DNA of 64,000 nt from VXLM01 sp965242665 (GCA_965242665.1 OZ251484.1:2356001-2420000), one strand, 5' to 3'. Positions 15,279-25,566 are shown, counted from the stretch's first letter. Translations and numbers: made by a program. The notes: generated from the letters alone by a model not told the origin.

Positions 15279-16778
15279 GTGACCGCACCCAGTAAGAAAT
15301 ATCTCGCCATCGATCTAGGCGCGGAGAGCGGCCGGGCCATCGTCGGAACCTTCGACGGCGACCGACTGGCGCTCCAAGAGATTCATCGCTTTCCGAACGC
15401 CCCGGCACAGCGGGACGGCTCCATCTATTGGAACCTCCCCGCGCTCTTCGACCACATCACCCAAGCAGTCTCCCTATCGTCCAACCTCTTCCGGGGATCC
15501 CTGGTCAGCCTTGGCGTCGACGCCTGGGGCATCGACTACGGCCTCCTCGACGGGGACGGCCAGATGATGGGACTCCCGTATCAGTACCGCGACCCGCGTA
15601 CCGAAGGCATCCGCGACGCCGTCGTCGAACGACTCGGCAAGGACTTCCTCTACGATCAAACCGGCGCCCAATTCATGCCCATCAACACCCTCTACCAACT
15701 CCTCGCAGAACCCCGGGATCGGCTGTCCGATGCGTCCGACCTGCTGTTCGTTCCTGACCTCGTCAACTACCTATTGACCGGCGTCAAGACGACCGAGCGC
15801 ACCATCGCCAGCACAAGCCAGTTCTATGACCCCCGCAAACGCGGTTGGGCAACCCCGCTGCTGGACGCGCTCGACTTGCCTCTCCACATACTCCCAGACA
15901 TCGGCGACGCCGGCCAGCGCCTAGGTCGGCTCTCGAAACCGATCGCGGACGATACCGGCGCGGCATCGATCGAAGTCGTCCTCCCCGGCACGCACGACAC
16001 CGCGTCCGCCGTGGCCGCCGTACCGGCCGACGGCGGAACATGGGCCTTTCTCAGCTCCGGCACGTGGTCGTTGTTGGGAATCGAGACTGCCCGACCGTTG
16101 ATGAATGAAACGGCCAAGTCGCTGGAAATCGGCAACGAGATCGGCGTGTGCGGCACGGTTCGCCCGCTGAAGGACATATCAGGGCTCTGGCTGATGCAGC
16201 AGTGCAGAGCCGCCTGGATGCGCGGCGCGCAGCCGGTGTCATACGCCGACTTGACGCAGATGGCAGAGGATTCCGCCCCGTTCGCAGCCGTCATCGACCC
16301 CGACGACCCCTCGTTCGCCCAGCCCGGATACATGCCTGCCCGCATAGCAAAGTTCTGCACCGGCACGCAACAAGCCCCTCCTTCCACCATTGGGGAAACC
16401 GTGCGAACCATCCTAGAAAGCCTCGCTCTCCGCTACCGCACGGCCATCGAATCCCTCGAAGGCGTCTCTGGACACCGCATCGACACCCTGCATATCGTCG
16501 GAGGCGGCGGCAGGAATCTCCTGTTGAATCAGTTCACCGCCAACTCTATTGGACGGCCAGTTGTCGTAGGGCCGATAGAAGCCACGGCTGCAGGCAACAT
16601 CCTCATGCAGCTATTGGCAATGGGAGAAATATCGTCCTTGTCCGAGGGCAGAGAGATTATCCGGCGGTCGTTCGATCTGGCGGTATTCTCCCCCGCGGAC
16701 GCACAGGAATGGGACACCGCACACGACAGATTCCACAGCATGATCGAGAGCGCCGGCGCAGATGCGTACCCGGACTGA
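15279..16778 (+). CDS. rhaB: rhamnulokinase-like FGGY carbohydrate kinase
   Basis: A 499-residue FGGY kinase. The N-terminal AIDLGAESGRAIVG is the ATP-binding phosphate-1 motif in the form typical of rhamnulokinases; SLGVDAWGIDYGLLD and YQYRDPRTEG follow. The C-terminal half has VVLPGTHDTASAVAAVP, FLSSGTWSLLGIE and the adenosine motif HIVGGGGRNLLLNQFTAN. The reaction expected is L-rhamnulose to its 1-phosphate. No rhamnose isomerase or aldolase lies nearby; a sugar-isomerase-like gene is at the far left. GTG start. Family is firm; specificity for rhamnulose is probable. Confidence 0.85.
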   Translation: MTAPSKKYLAIDLGAESGRAIVGTFDGDRLALQEIHRFPNAPAQRDGSIYWNLPALFDHITQAVSLSSNLFRGSLVSLGVDAWGIDYGLLDGDGQMMGLPYQYRDPRTEGIRDAVVERLGKDFLYDQTGAQFMPINTLYQLLAEPRDRLSDASDLLFVPDLVNYLLTGVKTTERTIASTSQFYDPRKRGWATPLLDALDLPLHILPDIGDAGQRLGRLSKPIADDTGAASIEVVLPGTHDTASAVAAVPADGGTWAFLSSGTWSLLGIETARPLMNETAKSLEIGNEIGVCGTVRPLKDISGLWLMQQCRAAWMRGAQPVSYADLTQMAEDSAPFAAVIDPDDPSFAQPGYMPARIAKFCTGTQQAPPSTIGETVRTILESLALRYRTAIESLEGVSGHRIDTLHIVGGGGRNLLLNQFTANSIGRPVVVGPIEATAAGNILMQLLAMGEISSLSEGREIIRRSFDLAVFSPADAQEWDTAHDRFHSMIESAGADAYPD

Positions 16779-16806
16779 TTCCCGCAGCCAACCGGCCTGT
16801 CCCGCG

Positions 16807-16836
16807 TTGCCCATAATCCGATCCCAAAGATACAAT
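16807..16836 (+). promoter_or_regulatory. promoter placing transcription start at the next start codon
   Basis: TTGCCC (16807-16812) and TACAAT (16831-16836) are 18 bases apart. The ATG of the next gene is at 16845, eight bases after the -10, where transcription would begin, and there is no ribosome-binding site. The mRNA may be leaderless. Confidence 0.45.
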
Positions 16837-16844
16837 GGTTACCC

Positions 16845-19800
16845 ATGCAGACCACCCAGTCCCATATGGAAACGACCCTAGCTCCGCCTGACCAGAGCCG
16901 CAGGCGGAGATTCTCGGACATGAGGACGCTCTTGGTCGGAGCTGCCCTCGCCCTGACGATGGCCGCCGCGTTTGCGCTCCGGTTGTACGGCATCGACTGG
17001 GACGACGGATACGGGTATTCGCCGCATCCTGACGAGCGCTTCCTCGTTTCCCTCGTCGATTCGTTGACCCTCCCATCGCTCGGTAATATCGCCGACCTCC
17101 TCGACCCCGAAAAGAGCCCATGGAACCCAGGCAGGTTCGCCTACGGCAGTCTCTCTCCGTATCTGCTCAAGATTGCGCGCGAACTCCTGCCCGTCACGGA
17201 CGACGTGCGATTCATCGGGCGCGGCGTCTCTGCCTTGGCGGACGTCGCATCCGTGTTCCTGGCGTACCTCCTCGGCGCCCGCCTGTACGGGCGGCGCGTC
17301 GGGCTCCTGGCGGCCGTGTTCTTGACGTTCGCAGTCATCCACATCCAACTGAGCCACTTCCTCACAGTCGACATCATCCTTGGACTGACCACTATCGCCG
17401 CCCTCTACTTCATGCACCGCGTGGCCGTAGAAGGCAACCAACGCGATTCCCTGATCGCAGGCGCCATCGTCGGACTCGGCATGGCCACCAAGGTCAGCCA
17501 AGCGCCCATCTACCTCGCCCTCGCGATGGCGCACCTCTTATACGTCGTCCCCGCCCTCCGCAGCGCAAACGACCACAATTCGGACCTCCGCAGCCGCGTT
17601 GCCGCCGCCCTAACTGGACTGCTTGCAGCCGTCGGCGCATCGATCGCCGCCTTCCTCGTCGTCCAACCCTACGCAATCATCGACTGGTCCCAGTTCACGT
17701 CGGACATCGCCGAGCAATCCGAAATGGTACGGAGGATCCGCGACTACCCCTACACGAGACAGTACATCGACACCGCTGCGTACTTGTACCATATGCGCCA
17801 GCTGGCCGCGTTCGGGCTCGGATGGCCCCTCGGAATCGTCGCGTGGGCCGGGCTGCTCTATGCAGGCCTGCGCGGGATGCGCCTCCATTACGGACTCGTC
17901 TACATCGCAGTGGGATGGCTGATTCCCATGGCGGTGCTCGCAGTCTCGACGAGCCTGATCGCCATGGGAATAGCGGCCGCCATCGCCTTCGCCTCACTCG
18001 TCGCAACCCTGCCCGTCCGCTCCCCCGAATCGCGCGGAACAGCCCTGCTGCTCTCGTGGATCGTTCCCTACTTCCTCATAATCGGCGCGTTCCAAGTCAA
18101 ATTCACCCGATACCTCATTCCCATAACCCCCCTGTTGATCATCCTCGCAACTCACATGCTCTTCCACCTATGGGACAAGGCGGCGTCCTACCGCCGGTGG
18201 CTCCGACACCTAGTCACCGGAGCAATGGCCGCCCTAGCTGCCGTGACCGGCTTGTACGCGGTCGGCTATATGTCCGTGTACGACGAACCCCATACCGCCG
18301 TTCGCATGTCGGAATGGATCGCCGGCAACGTCCCCCAAGGCTCCATCATCCTGAGAGAACACTGGGAAGAGTCCCTGCCCGGACTGGAGAATTACGATGT
18401 GCGCGAACTGCCGTTGTACGAGGACGACCGGCCGCACAAACTCGACGACCTCGCCTCCAATCTGTCCGAGGCGGATTACATCGTCTTCTTCAGCAACAGA
18501 CTCTACGGCACGATACCCCGTCTCCCCAACCGCTACCCATTCACGGCCGCATACTACAACGCGCTCTTTGGAGGCGATCTAGGATACAAGCTCGCAAACG
18601 TCGAGACCGCGTATCCACGCATCGCGGAAATCGCCTTGGTAGACGACACCTACCGCAGGCCTGGGCTCCCTCGTCCCGATGGTACAGAACCCTCAGCCGA
18701 TCTGCGCCTCGACCTCGGCTACGCGGACGAGAGCTTCTCGGTCTACGACCATCCAAAGGTCTTGGTGTTTGAAAACGTCGAGCGTCTCGATGCAGGGAGT
18801 GTTCGAGACCGCATCCTCCGCGCCTCCGGGCCCGGGGAGAATGCGCCGGGCGAGACGTCCGCCGCGGGAGAGATGCCCATCGGCCTCATGCTCTCCCCAG
18901 AGGTTCTACGATCCCAACGCGCAGGAGGCACGTGGACCGACATCGTCGACTCCGACGGGATAGCCAGCAGAATGCCCGTCCCCGCCTGGCTGCTTGCCGT
19001 GCAGCTCATGGCGCTCGCCGCGCTCCCATTGGCGTTCGCCCTCTTCCGATCGCTCCCGGACGGCGGATACCTGCTCGCCAAGCCACTGGGCATCTTGCTC
19101 GCCGTCCTCGTTGCATGGGTGTTGTCGAGCGTCCAGTGGATGGCGTTCTCGTTCGGCGCAGTCATCGTTGGCGTTGCCGTCGCGGCATCGATATCGAGCG
19201 TCGTCATGGCGTTCACTTGGCGCGCATTCTGGCAATTCGTCCGCGAGCGATGGAAGATCATCGCGGTCTCCGAACTCGTCTTCCTCGCCGCATTCCTCGC
19301 GTTCGTCCTCGTGCGCATGGCGAACCCCGATCTGTGGCACCCGTGGCTGGGCGGCGAGAAGCCAATGGACACCGCGTACCTCAACGCCGTCCTAAAGTCC
19401 GCCTCCATGCCTCCATACGACCCATGGTATGCAGGTGGATACATCAACTACTACTACTGGGGCCAGTTCATCGTCGCATCGTTCGTGCACCTTACCGGCA
19501 TCGATCCCGCCGTCGCCTCCAACCTCGCCGTGCCGATGTTCTTTGCCCTTACCGCCGGATGCGCCTTCTGCATCGTCTATAACCTCGCGGAACGCGCGCG
19601 GGAGAACCTCTCGCAAGCATCCCACCGCGCCGATCGGAACGAGAATGAACGGCAAGGGCCCGTTGACCAAGTCTCGTCCACCCCGGACGAATCTGCGCAC
19701 GCCACCGGCGACGCACCCATCTACCCCCGCGCGGACGCCCCAGGGGCGGAGAGACGCGGCGGGCTTGCGTGGTCTCCCGTACTTGCAGGCATCGCAGGCG

Positions 19801-21536
19801 CGGTGTTCGTAGCGGTATTGGGAAACATGGACGGCATCTTCCAGGTTGGCGCAGGCGTGTTGCGCACCCTCACCGGATATGAACCGTTCGGCGTCTTCGA
19901 CTTCTGGCGCAGCAGTCGAATGATGCCGCCAGATCCCCCAGGCAACGAGATCACCGAGTTCCCATTCTTCACCTTCCTGTTCGCAGACCTCCACGCACAC
20001 TTGATGGCCATACCCTTCACTCTCTTCGTCATCGGAGCACTATTGGCGGTCCTGTACAAAGCGTCCGAACGGATCCCCGGACGAGGGCCGATGTCTCGCT
20101 GGGGATGGAGCCTATCCGACGCCGCGCATGTGGCGGTCCTCGGAGTCGCAGTCGGGGCGCTCAGGTTAATCAACACCTGGGACTACCCCACCGGTCTCCT
20201 CCTCTGTGCAGCAGCGCTCTTGCTCGCAGGCGCAATCAGGAACGGCGGCTTGAACTTCATGGTGATCGCCGCAGCCGCAGCCAAGTCGGTACTAATCTTC
20301 GCGATCGGCTTCATCGTCTTCCTCCCGTACCACCTCAACTACGAGGCCCCCTTCTCCGGTATCGAAGCGACCACCAATCAGACCGTCCTCTGGCAGTTCC
20401 TGGCTATATCGGGCCTGTTCGTGTTCATCATCGCATCATTCTCGATCGCGGACGCGCGCGAATGGCTCGTCACCCTCGGCCGCACCCTCTGGCGTCCAGT
20501 GTCCGCATTCGTCCGCGCGGGAGAACCAGACGCGGAATCGGACCGCGCACAATCTCGATCCCAGCGAATTAGGACTATACGCCTGACGGTCGCAATGCTT
20601 GGAATCGGGTTCGCCGCCCTCGTATTCACGCTGAACGTCGTAGAAATCATGGGCAGCACGACGCCCTTCGTCCTCCTTCTCGGCATCCTATGCGCCGCGG
20701 CCGCCGCGAGGGCGATCCTCCTCCCCCGCGCGGACGCCCCCCAAACCTCGTTCGCAATCCTCCTCGCCCTCGTGGCCTTCTCCATCGTCATCGGAGTAGA
20801 CATCTACCGGGTCGAAGGCGACATCGACCGCATGAACACCGTATTCAAGTTCTACCTCCAAGTCTGGATCCTCCTGGCGCTCTCGTCGGCGTACCTGCTC
20901 TGGCGGTTGACCCACGGGCGCGCACGCTCCATCCAAACCCTGTCCACAGGCAAGAAGATCTGGCTCGGCAGCTTGGCCGCCCTGGTGTTGTGCGCCTCCA
21001 TATACCCAGTCCTGGGCGCCCGCGAACGGCTCCGCTCTCGCTTCGACACCACCATCCCCCTAACGCTCGACGGCATGGCGTACATGAAAGACGGGCGCCA
21101 ATACTCCGACCAAAACGGCCCCATCGACATCTCGGATGATTACGAAGCCATCCGTTGGATCCAACAAAATATCCCAGGATCCCCCGTCATGCTCGAAGCA
21201 GTGACTCCCACCTACCGCTGGGGCGGGCGCGTCTCGATCTACACCGGCTTGCCCAACATCGCCGGGTGGGAATGGCACCAACAGCAGCAGCGATGGAACT
21301 ACCGCGATACCGTCCCGCGCCGCATCGAACAAGTGGCGCGCATCTACAACACCCCAGACGCCCAAGAAGCGCTCGACATCATGCGAACGTACGACGTGGA
21401 GTTCGTCTACCTCGGCAAAGTGGAACGACTCTACTACGAACGGACAGGACTCGCAAAGTTCAATACCGCACTCGACGGAGCCCTCGAACAAGTCTACGAC
21501 AACCGCGGCGTCCGCATCTTCCAACTCCGGCAATGA
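16845..21536 (+). CDS. giant multi-pass membrane protein: GT-C-like half fused to DUF2298 (Chlor_Arch_YYY)
   Basis: A 1563-residue protein with two large membrane halves. The first (about 1-640) looks like a GT-C glycosyltransferase: helix at about 27-46, then DDGYGYSPHPDERFLVSLV with the acidic pair expected in the first outer loop, then many helices (VFLAYLLGARLYGRR, LLIILATHMLFHLW). The second (about 700-1563) has the DUF2298 hallmarks DPWYAGGYINYYYWGQF, FFTFLFADLHAHLMAIPFTL, LRLINTWDYPTG and DRMNTVFKFYLQVW, and ends with a soluble region (GLPNIAGWEWHQQQQRW). A polar insert lies at about 925-965. Such proteins are predicted to transfer sugars from polyprenyl carriers, but no substrate is known. 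Confidence 0.85.
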   Translation: MQTTQSHMETTLAPPDQSRRRRFSDMRTLLVGAALALTMAAAFALRLYGIDWDDGYGYSPHPDERFLVSLVDSLTLPSLGNIADLLDPEKSPWNPGRFAYGSLSPYLLKIARELLPVTDDVRFIGRGVSALADVASVFLAYLLGARLYGRRVGLLAAVFLTFAVIHIQLSHFLTVDIILGLTTIAALYFMHRVAVEGNQRDSLIAGAIVGLGMATKVSQAPIYLALAMAHLLYVVPALRSANDHNSDLRSRVAAALTGLLAAVGASIAAFLVVQPYAIIDWSQFTSDIAEQSEMVRRIRDYPYTRQYIDTAAYLYHMRQLAAFGLGWPLGIVAWAGLLYAGLRGMRLHYGLVYIAVGWLIPMAVLAVSTSLIAMGIAAAIAFASLVATLPVRSPESRGTALLLSWIVPYFLIIGAFQVKFTRYLIPITPLLIILATHMLFHLWDKAASYRRWLRHLVTGAMAALAAVTGLYAVGYMSVYDEPHTAVRMSEWIAGNVPQGSIILREHWEESLPGLENYDVRELPLYEDDRPHKLDDLASNLSEADYIVFFSNRLYGTIPRLPNRYPFTAAYYNALFGGDLGYKLANVETAYPRIAEIALVDDTYRRPGLPRPDGTEPSADLRLDLGYADESFSVYDHPKVLVFENVERLDAGSVRDRILRASGPGENAPGETSAAGEMPIGLMLSPEVLRSQRAGGTWTDIVDSDGIASRMPVPAWLLAVQLMALAALPLAFALFRSLPDGGYLLAKPLGILLAVLVAWVLSSVQWMAFSFGAVIVGVAVAASISSVVMAFTWRAFWQFVRERWKIIAVSELVFLAAFLAFVLVRMANPDLWHPWLGGEKPMDTAYLNAVLKSASMPPYDPWYAGGYINYYYWGQFIVASFVHLTGIDPAVASNLAVPMFFALTAGCAFCIVYNLAERARENLSQASHRADRNENERQGPVDQVSSTPDESAHATGDAPIYPRADAPGAERRGGLAWSPVLAGIAGAVFVAVLGNMDGIFQVGAGVLRTLTGYEPFGVFDFWRSSRMMPPDPPGNEITEFPFFTFLFADLHAHLMAIPFTLFVIGALLAVLYKASERIPGRGPMSRWGWSLSDAAHVAVLGVAVGALRLINTWDYPTGLLLCAAALLLAGAIRNGGLNFMVIAAAAAKSVLIFAIGFIVFLPYHLNYEAPFSGIEATTNQTVLWQFLAISGLFVFIIASFSIADAREWLVTLGRTLWRPVSAFVRAGEPDAESDRAQSRSQRIRTIRLTVAMLGIGFAALVFTLNVVEIMGSTTPFVLLLGILCAAAAARAILLPRADAPQTSFAILLALVAFSIVIGVDIYRVEGDIDRMNTVFKFYLQVWILLALSSAYLLWRLTHGRARSIQTLSTGKKIWLGSLAALVLCASIYPVLGARERLRSRFDTTIPLTLDGMAYMKDGRQYSDQNGPIDISDDYEAIRWIQQNIPGSPVMLEAVTPTYRWGGRVSIYTGLPNIAGWEWHQQQQRWNYRDTVPRRIEQVARIYNTPDAQEALDIMRTYDVEFVYLGKVERLYYERTGLAKFNTALDGALEQVYDNRGVRIFQLRQ

Positions 21537-21622
21537 CGCGGCAAATCCGCAATGGAAGGAAGCGGTGAGCGAGGAGAAGCATACACAGGGAAATGACTCC
21601 CCGTACTTCCCGCGGCTGAATT

Positions 21623-23587
21623 CTAGGCGGAGGCTTCCTGGTACACCTGATCGCCGACTTCGTCGTGTTCGGTATCGGCGTCATCGAACTGCTCTTCGAG
21701 AGCGAGACCAGCAGTCGATATGCTGGGCACTGCGCCGGTCGGGGTGTGATCGAACTGCTCTTCGAGAGCGAGACCAGAAGAAGACAGAGCATTGCGGAAG
21801 ACTTCACGCCCACCGTGGATTTGCCTTCCCATAGCCCCGCCAATCAAATCGAGCATTTTCATGCCCCGTTCGATGAAGCACTCTGCGAACTTGTCGGCGC
21901 GCAGCAAATCGGGGCGCAGCCAGTGAGCCGCTAGAATCTGGTCTAGCTGGCCGGAATCGATGTCTTGGTCTTGTTCCAGAAGACGCAAGTAGCGAGAGGG
22001 AGCGCGCCCGCCAAATTTCCAGTTGGTTGCGGCGTCGATGGGGGTCTTGTTTATGATTGAGTCATACAGGCTCGGCGGTATCTTTTGGGATTTGGATTTG
22101 CACCACGCCTTGGGGAAGATATGGTGAATGTCAATACGCGCGGAATCCAACGTGGCGAATGTCAATGGCTCGCCGGTGCGCCAGTCGGCTGCGCCGCTCT
22201 TCATCTGGAACGCATAGAGCCCCTTGTAGGCGGCGCTGTTGCGAGTCCGTAGAGTAATGAGTCGTTCGGGAATGAAGTTCGCCTGCGTTACCGATGTTGG
22301 ATCGCTTCCGCCTCGCACATACTCGGCTACCTGTGGAAGGTCCAGAGCAAACTGGCCTTCGGTATTGCTTCCGTATGATTCCCCAAAGACCCCAGACCAG
22401 AACCACCGCTCCAACTTCTCTTGGGCCTTCGCTGGCTTCAACTCGTCACCTAACTCCACGAAGAGCGCCGCTAGGGGCACAATTTGGGTCGAGTAGGGGA
22501 TGTCTCTATTCTTGAAGATGAACTGCCGAGTCAAGAACTTTGCGGCTTCCATCAATCCAGCCTGCACATGATCCGCCCAGTGCTTGTACTCTTCAAGCTT
22601 CAGGTTGAGGATAGAGTCCCTCTTGCAGCTTATGCCAGGCGCTTGATTCTCCGCCCCTCCGGCAGACACGAACTGCTTTCGTTTGTCCTGGGTTGCCAAC
22701 AGGGTAACTATTTGCAGGAAGTGGTCACCGTTAATCCCTTGGAGGACTCCGTATGCCTCATGCAGTCGAGATCTTCGCCCTGCCCAATCGTCGCGTAGCG
22801 AAAAGTTGTCCGCGGCGAATGTGGCAGTCACCAGTTCGAACACACCGAGAGTGACCCCACCGGTATTGACCTTCTCGAAGACTATACACACCGCTTCCTT
22901 TGGCGTTTCCTTTTCGAGTTGGATGACAGGCAGTGGATATGCGCTGAATTGATCTATAATCTGCTTTCGGAACTTGTTGCGGAAGTCTGCTATATTACCT
23001 CCGGGATGTTGCGTGCCAGAACTTTGCCAATAGTCATTGTAACCAAACAGCCAATCCATACTGTCCAATAGGCACTCGGTAGGCATCATGTGATGCTTGT
23101 ACTCATATTCAGTAGACGACAGATCCCGATCTACTTCTCGACCAAAGTTCTTCAGGATCCTTCTATCTTCCGGGACACTGATGAAGACATCCTCTCTATC
23201 AGCTGTCGGATCTACGGCTTTCAACATATCGACATAGTACCACCGCTTGAATCTGCGCTTCCTGCTGTCTACAGTATCCACGGGGCCAGGGTGCAGAAGA
23301 GACTGATAGAGGGACGTAAGCCGCTGTTGTCCATCTAGGAGAAAAGTCTCAGGAGACTTGTCGATGCCGGAGACACCCTCGATCGGTCGATGCATGAACT
23401 TGATGTCGCCTCCCGCCGCTAGTGTCATGATAGCCCCCACCGGAAACCCCCGAGAAATGCTCGCCAGCAATCCGATAATTCGCTCATCGTCCCACACCCA
23501 ACCCCGCTGGAAGTCCGGTAGTTGTATTTTGCCGGACGAGACGTCGTCAAGCAGGTCCTTCAATAGAACAGGGTTGGTAGCGAACAT
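21623..23587 (-). CDS. DUF262 (GmrSD-type) protein with HNH-like domain
   Basis: A 654-residue protein. The N-terminal DUF262 domain shows IQLPDFQRGWVWDDERIIGLLASI, FLLDGQQRLTSLYQSL and FEKVNTGGVTL; the DGQQR and FExxNTGG motifs form the nucleotide-dependent active site of ParB-like DUF262 proteins. A helical middle follows, and at about residue 500 a DIHHIFPKAWC motif marks an HNH-like nuclease site, as in GmrSD restriction enzymes that attack modified phage DNA. The tail has two copies of GLALEEQFD. It stands alone, with no methyltransferase beside it. A defence role is inferred from the family. Confidence 0.82.
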   Translation of the reverse strand: MFATNPVLLKDLLDDVSSGKIQLPDFQRGWVWDDERIIGLLASISRGFPVGAIMTLAAGGDIKFMHRPIEGVSGIDKSPETFLLDGQQRLTSLYQSLLHPGPVDTVDSRKRRFKRWYYVDMLKAVDPTADREDVFISVPEDRRILKNFGREVDRDLSSTEYEYKHHMMPTECLLDSMDWLFGYNDYWQSSGTQHPGGNIADFRNKFRKQIIDQFSAYPLPVIQLEKETPKEAVCIVFEKVNTGGVTLGVFELVTATFAADNFSLRDDWAGRRSRLHEAYGVLQGINGDHFLQIVTLLATQDKRKQFVSAGGAENQAPGISCKRDSILNLKLEEYKHWADHVQAGLMEAAKFLTRQFIFKNRDIPYSTQIVPLAALFVELGDELKPAKAQEKLERWFWSGVFGESYGSNTEGQFALDLPQVAEYVRGGSDPTSVTQANFIPERLITLRTRNSAAYKGLYAFQMKSGAADWRTGEPLTFATLDSARIDIHHIFPKAWCKSKSQKIPPSLYDSIINKTPIDAATNWKFGGRAPSRYLRLLEQDQDIDSGQLDQILAAHWLRPDLLRADKFAECFIERGMKMLDLIGGAMGRQIHGGREVFRNALSSSGLALEEQFDHTPTGAVPSISTAGLALEEQFDDADTEHDEVGDQVYQEASA

Positions 23588-23673
23588 AGTCTCTCTTCCA
23601 CTGATCTGTCTGCCCAGCCATCATAGGCGGGGAGCCGACCATTGTCAAGTTGCCTCTTTTTCGCTACGACAGC

Positions 23674-23701
23674 CGTGATGCGGGCGCTCGCCCGCATCAC
23701 G
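23674..23701. terminator. strong stem-loop between two minus-strand genes
   Basis: CGTGATGCGGGC pairs perfectly with GCCCGCATCACG around a four-base loop, about 12 bases downstream of the histidine-rich secreted gene. No T-run follows on either strand. It probably ends or protects that transcript. Confidence 0.5.
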
Positions 23702-23713
23702 CGCTTCCGTCCC

Positions 23714-24802
23714 CTACTTCCGCAGCGACACCGCGAGCGCGGCCCCCCCGACGGCTGCCCCAACGACGCCGAGCACGATGCCGATCAACCCCATCGTCCG
23801 AGCGGCGGCCGCGCCGTCTGCAGCCTCGTCCGCGGATGCCTGCGCTCCGCGCGCCGCCCCCTCGATCTCCCGCGCAGCGGGCACAACCCTTGGGAACTGG
23901 AGATCCGCACTCGCACGGATGTCGTCGAAGTCCCCCCCGCCTCCGCGAGAGATGAACGACTCATCCACCGAGTTCCCCTCTACGACGCCGAACACGCGGA
24001 ACCGATAGACGCCGACATCCGTCGGAATCAAGTCCGCAACGTAGTGTCCGGGATCCTCGAACGCCGGACGCAAGTTCATCGTTTGGGATGCGCCGGAATC
24101 GACGTGAGTTACCTCGACTTGAAGCGTCGCTTCCAGGCCTTCCACCCCAACCATCACCGTTCCATGATGGTCGTCTCCGGACTCCGCTGCGGTTATAGCG
24201 GCCATGCCGTCGTCGTCTTCCACGCGCACCGTCACCGTGGACTCCACTAACTCGCCATCGACCAGCAGATTGTTGTGGGAGTTGGCGTTGAGCGTGACTC
24301 GGATGTCATGTCGACCCGGCTCCAAGCCCATGATGTAGTAGGAGGGGCCGTACACCCGCCCCACCTTCACGCCGTCGACGTAGATGTGCGCGTGCCCCTC
24401 GCCGTCCCTGTGCTGCCGGTCGACGTTCTCCGGGGCCCAACGCCAATTCTCGGTCTCGATGGTGACGGCAACCCCGCCGGATGCGTCCGCGGCTGCTGAC
24501 ACTTGCAGCCCGATGGGCGTCTGGGATTCCATCGCCTCGTGGCTCATGCTTCCATGATCGTCCGCGCCCTCGTCTTGCCCCGTCCCCATCGCGCCGTGAG
24601 CGTGGCCGTCTTGAGATACAGGGTCCCCCGGCTTGGTGACGCGGATTGACACCCCGTTTTGAAAGCCCTCGTAGGCCGGCTCGTTCAAGAAGCCGACCAC
24701 GAAGTTGTAGTCTCCGACCGAACGCCCCTCGTGCGCGCCGACCGATCCGACAGCCAGCAGCAACGCCGCGGCCGCTCCAAATATCGCGATTCTCTTCATC
24801 AT
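23714..24802 (-). CDS. secreted, C-terminally anchored His/Met-rich protein
   Basis: A 362-residue protein with a signal peptide (MMKRIAIFGAAAALLLAVGSVGAHEG, cleavage after GAHA-like GA), an N-terminal YNFVVGFLNEPAYEG domain, a His/Met patch (DGHAHGAMGTG, DDHGSMSHEAM), a second domain with GHAHIYVDGVKVGRVYGPSYYIMGLEPGRH, and a terminal membrane helix (TMGLIGIVLGVVGAAVGGAALAV). AGGAGCAATC precedes the ATG at 24802. It is the last gene of a three-gene minus-strand operon of exported proteins. The His/Met content suggests copper or another metal, by analogy with CopC/YtkA-type proteins, but no named family is certain. Confidence 0.65.
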   Translation of the reverse strand: MMKRIAIFGAAAALLLAVGSVGAHEGRSVGDYNFVVGFLNEPAYEGFQNGVSIRVTKPGDPVSQDGHAHGAMGTGQDEGADDHGSMSHEAMESQTPIGLQVSAAADASGGVAVTIETENWRWAPENVDRQHRDGEGHAHIYVDGVKVGRVYGPSYYIMGLEPGRHDIRVTLNANSHNNLLVDGELVESTVTVRVEDDDGMAAITAAESGDDHHGTVMVGVEGLEATLQVEVTHVDSGASQTMNLRPAFEDPGHYVADLIPTDVGVYRFRVFGVVEGNSVDESFISRGGGGDFDDIRASADLQFPRVVPAAREIEGAARGAQASADEAADGAAAARTMGLIGIVLGVVGAAVGGAALAVSLRK

Positions 24803-24930
24803 GATTGCTCCTGAATTCTCACCGCGGAAGGCTCGGAGGAAAAGCGCGGAAACCAGCGTGTGCATCGACCACTCCTGCGCCCTTCCCCGCCTATGCGGTC
24901 ACAGGTGTATTCCGATTTTTCGTGAGTTCT

Positions 24931-25551
24931 TCATCCCGTCCGCCGACGCCGTTTGCGCCTCCGCCCGCCCAACGATGCCCGGATGGAAAGCCCAAAGATG
25001 ACCAAGAAGACCGCGAGCACGCTCAACGTCAAAATGCCCGTAACAGGGCTGGCATTCCGAACCTCGACTCGAAATTGCACCGAATGCTCGCCAGCCTCGT
25101 CCATGACCGTCGCGGTGAACGACCACCACCCCTCTCGATCCACCGCAGTGTTCACCTCGTAATAGGACGGGTCTTGGATGCTGACTGCGGCTGGAGTCGG
25201 GCCAATCTCCACTTCCGTCGAGTCCGGCCCCGTGCCCTTGACTTCCACCGCCGCGTTGACGACGGGCGTTTCCGTTGCGGCGTCCGTGACCGTGATGGAG
25301 AGGTGCAGATTGCCGACTGACGGACTCGGCGGAATCGTTCCAAGTCCGATCTCGTACGGCCCTGCGACCTTCCGCTCGTAGATCGCTATGCGACCGTTCG
25401 CCCATGCGTACACAGGCAGGGATGCAACCGCCGCCAATACAGCAGCGGCAGCAGCGATCGACGATATATGCAGCCACCGGCCTTTCTCCAACGTGCCGTC
25501 ACCATGCGGAGGCCCGCCCATATGCTCGCGAGGGGCCCCGAGTACTTTCAT
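24931..25551 (-). CDS. membrane protein with YtkA/FixH-like extracytoplasmic beta domain
   Basis: A 206-residue protein: membrane helix at about 28-52 (LHISSIAAAAAVLAAVASLPVYAWA), an extracytoplasmic beta-sandwich (YEIGLGTIPPSPSVGNLHLSITVTDA, then VNAAVEVKG and WWSFTATVMDEAGEHSVQFRVEV), a second helix (GILTLSVLAVFLVIFGLSI) and a very basic end (RRRKRRRRTG). The strand order and the LHLSITVTDAAT..PVVNAAV pattern resemble YtkA-like/CcoH-type domains. It sits between the His-rich leader gene and the large secreted protein, and all three probably act in one metal- or oxidase-related envelope function. Confidence 0.62.
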   Translation of the reverse strand: MKVLGAPREHMGGPPHGDGTLEKGRWLHISSIAAAAAVLAAVASLPVYAWANGRIAIYERKVAGPYEIGLGTIPPSPSVGNLHLSITVTDAATETPVVNAAVEVKGTGPDSTEVEIGPTPAAVSIQDPSYYEVNTAVDREGWWSFTATVMDEAGEHSVQFRVEVRNASPVTGILTLSVLAVFLVIFGLSIRASLGGRRRKRRRRTG

Positions 25552-25566
25552 TGCGTGCGGAAAGCG

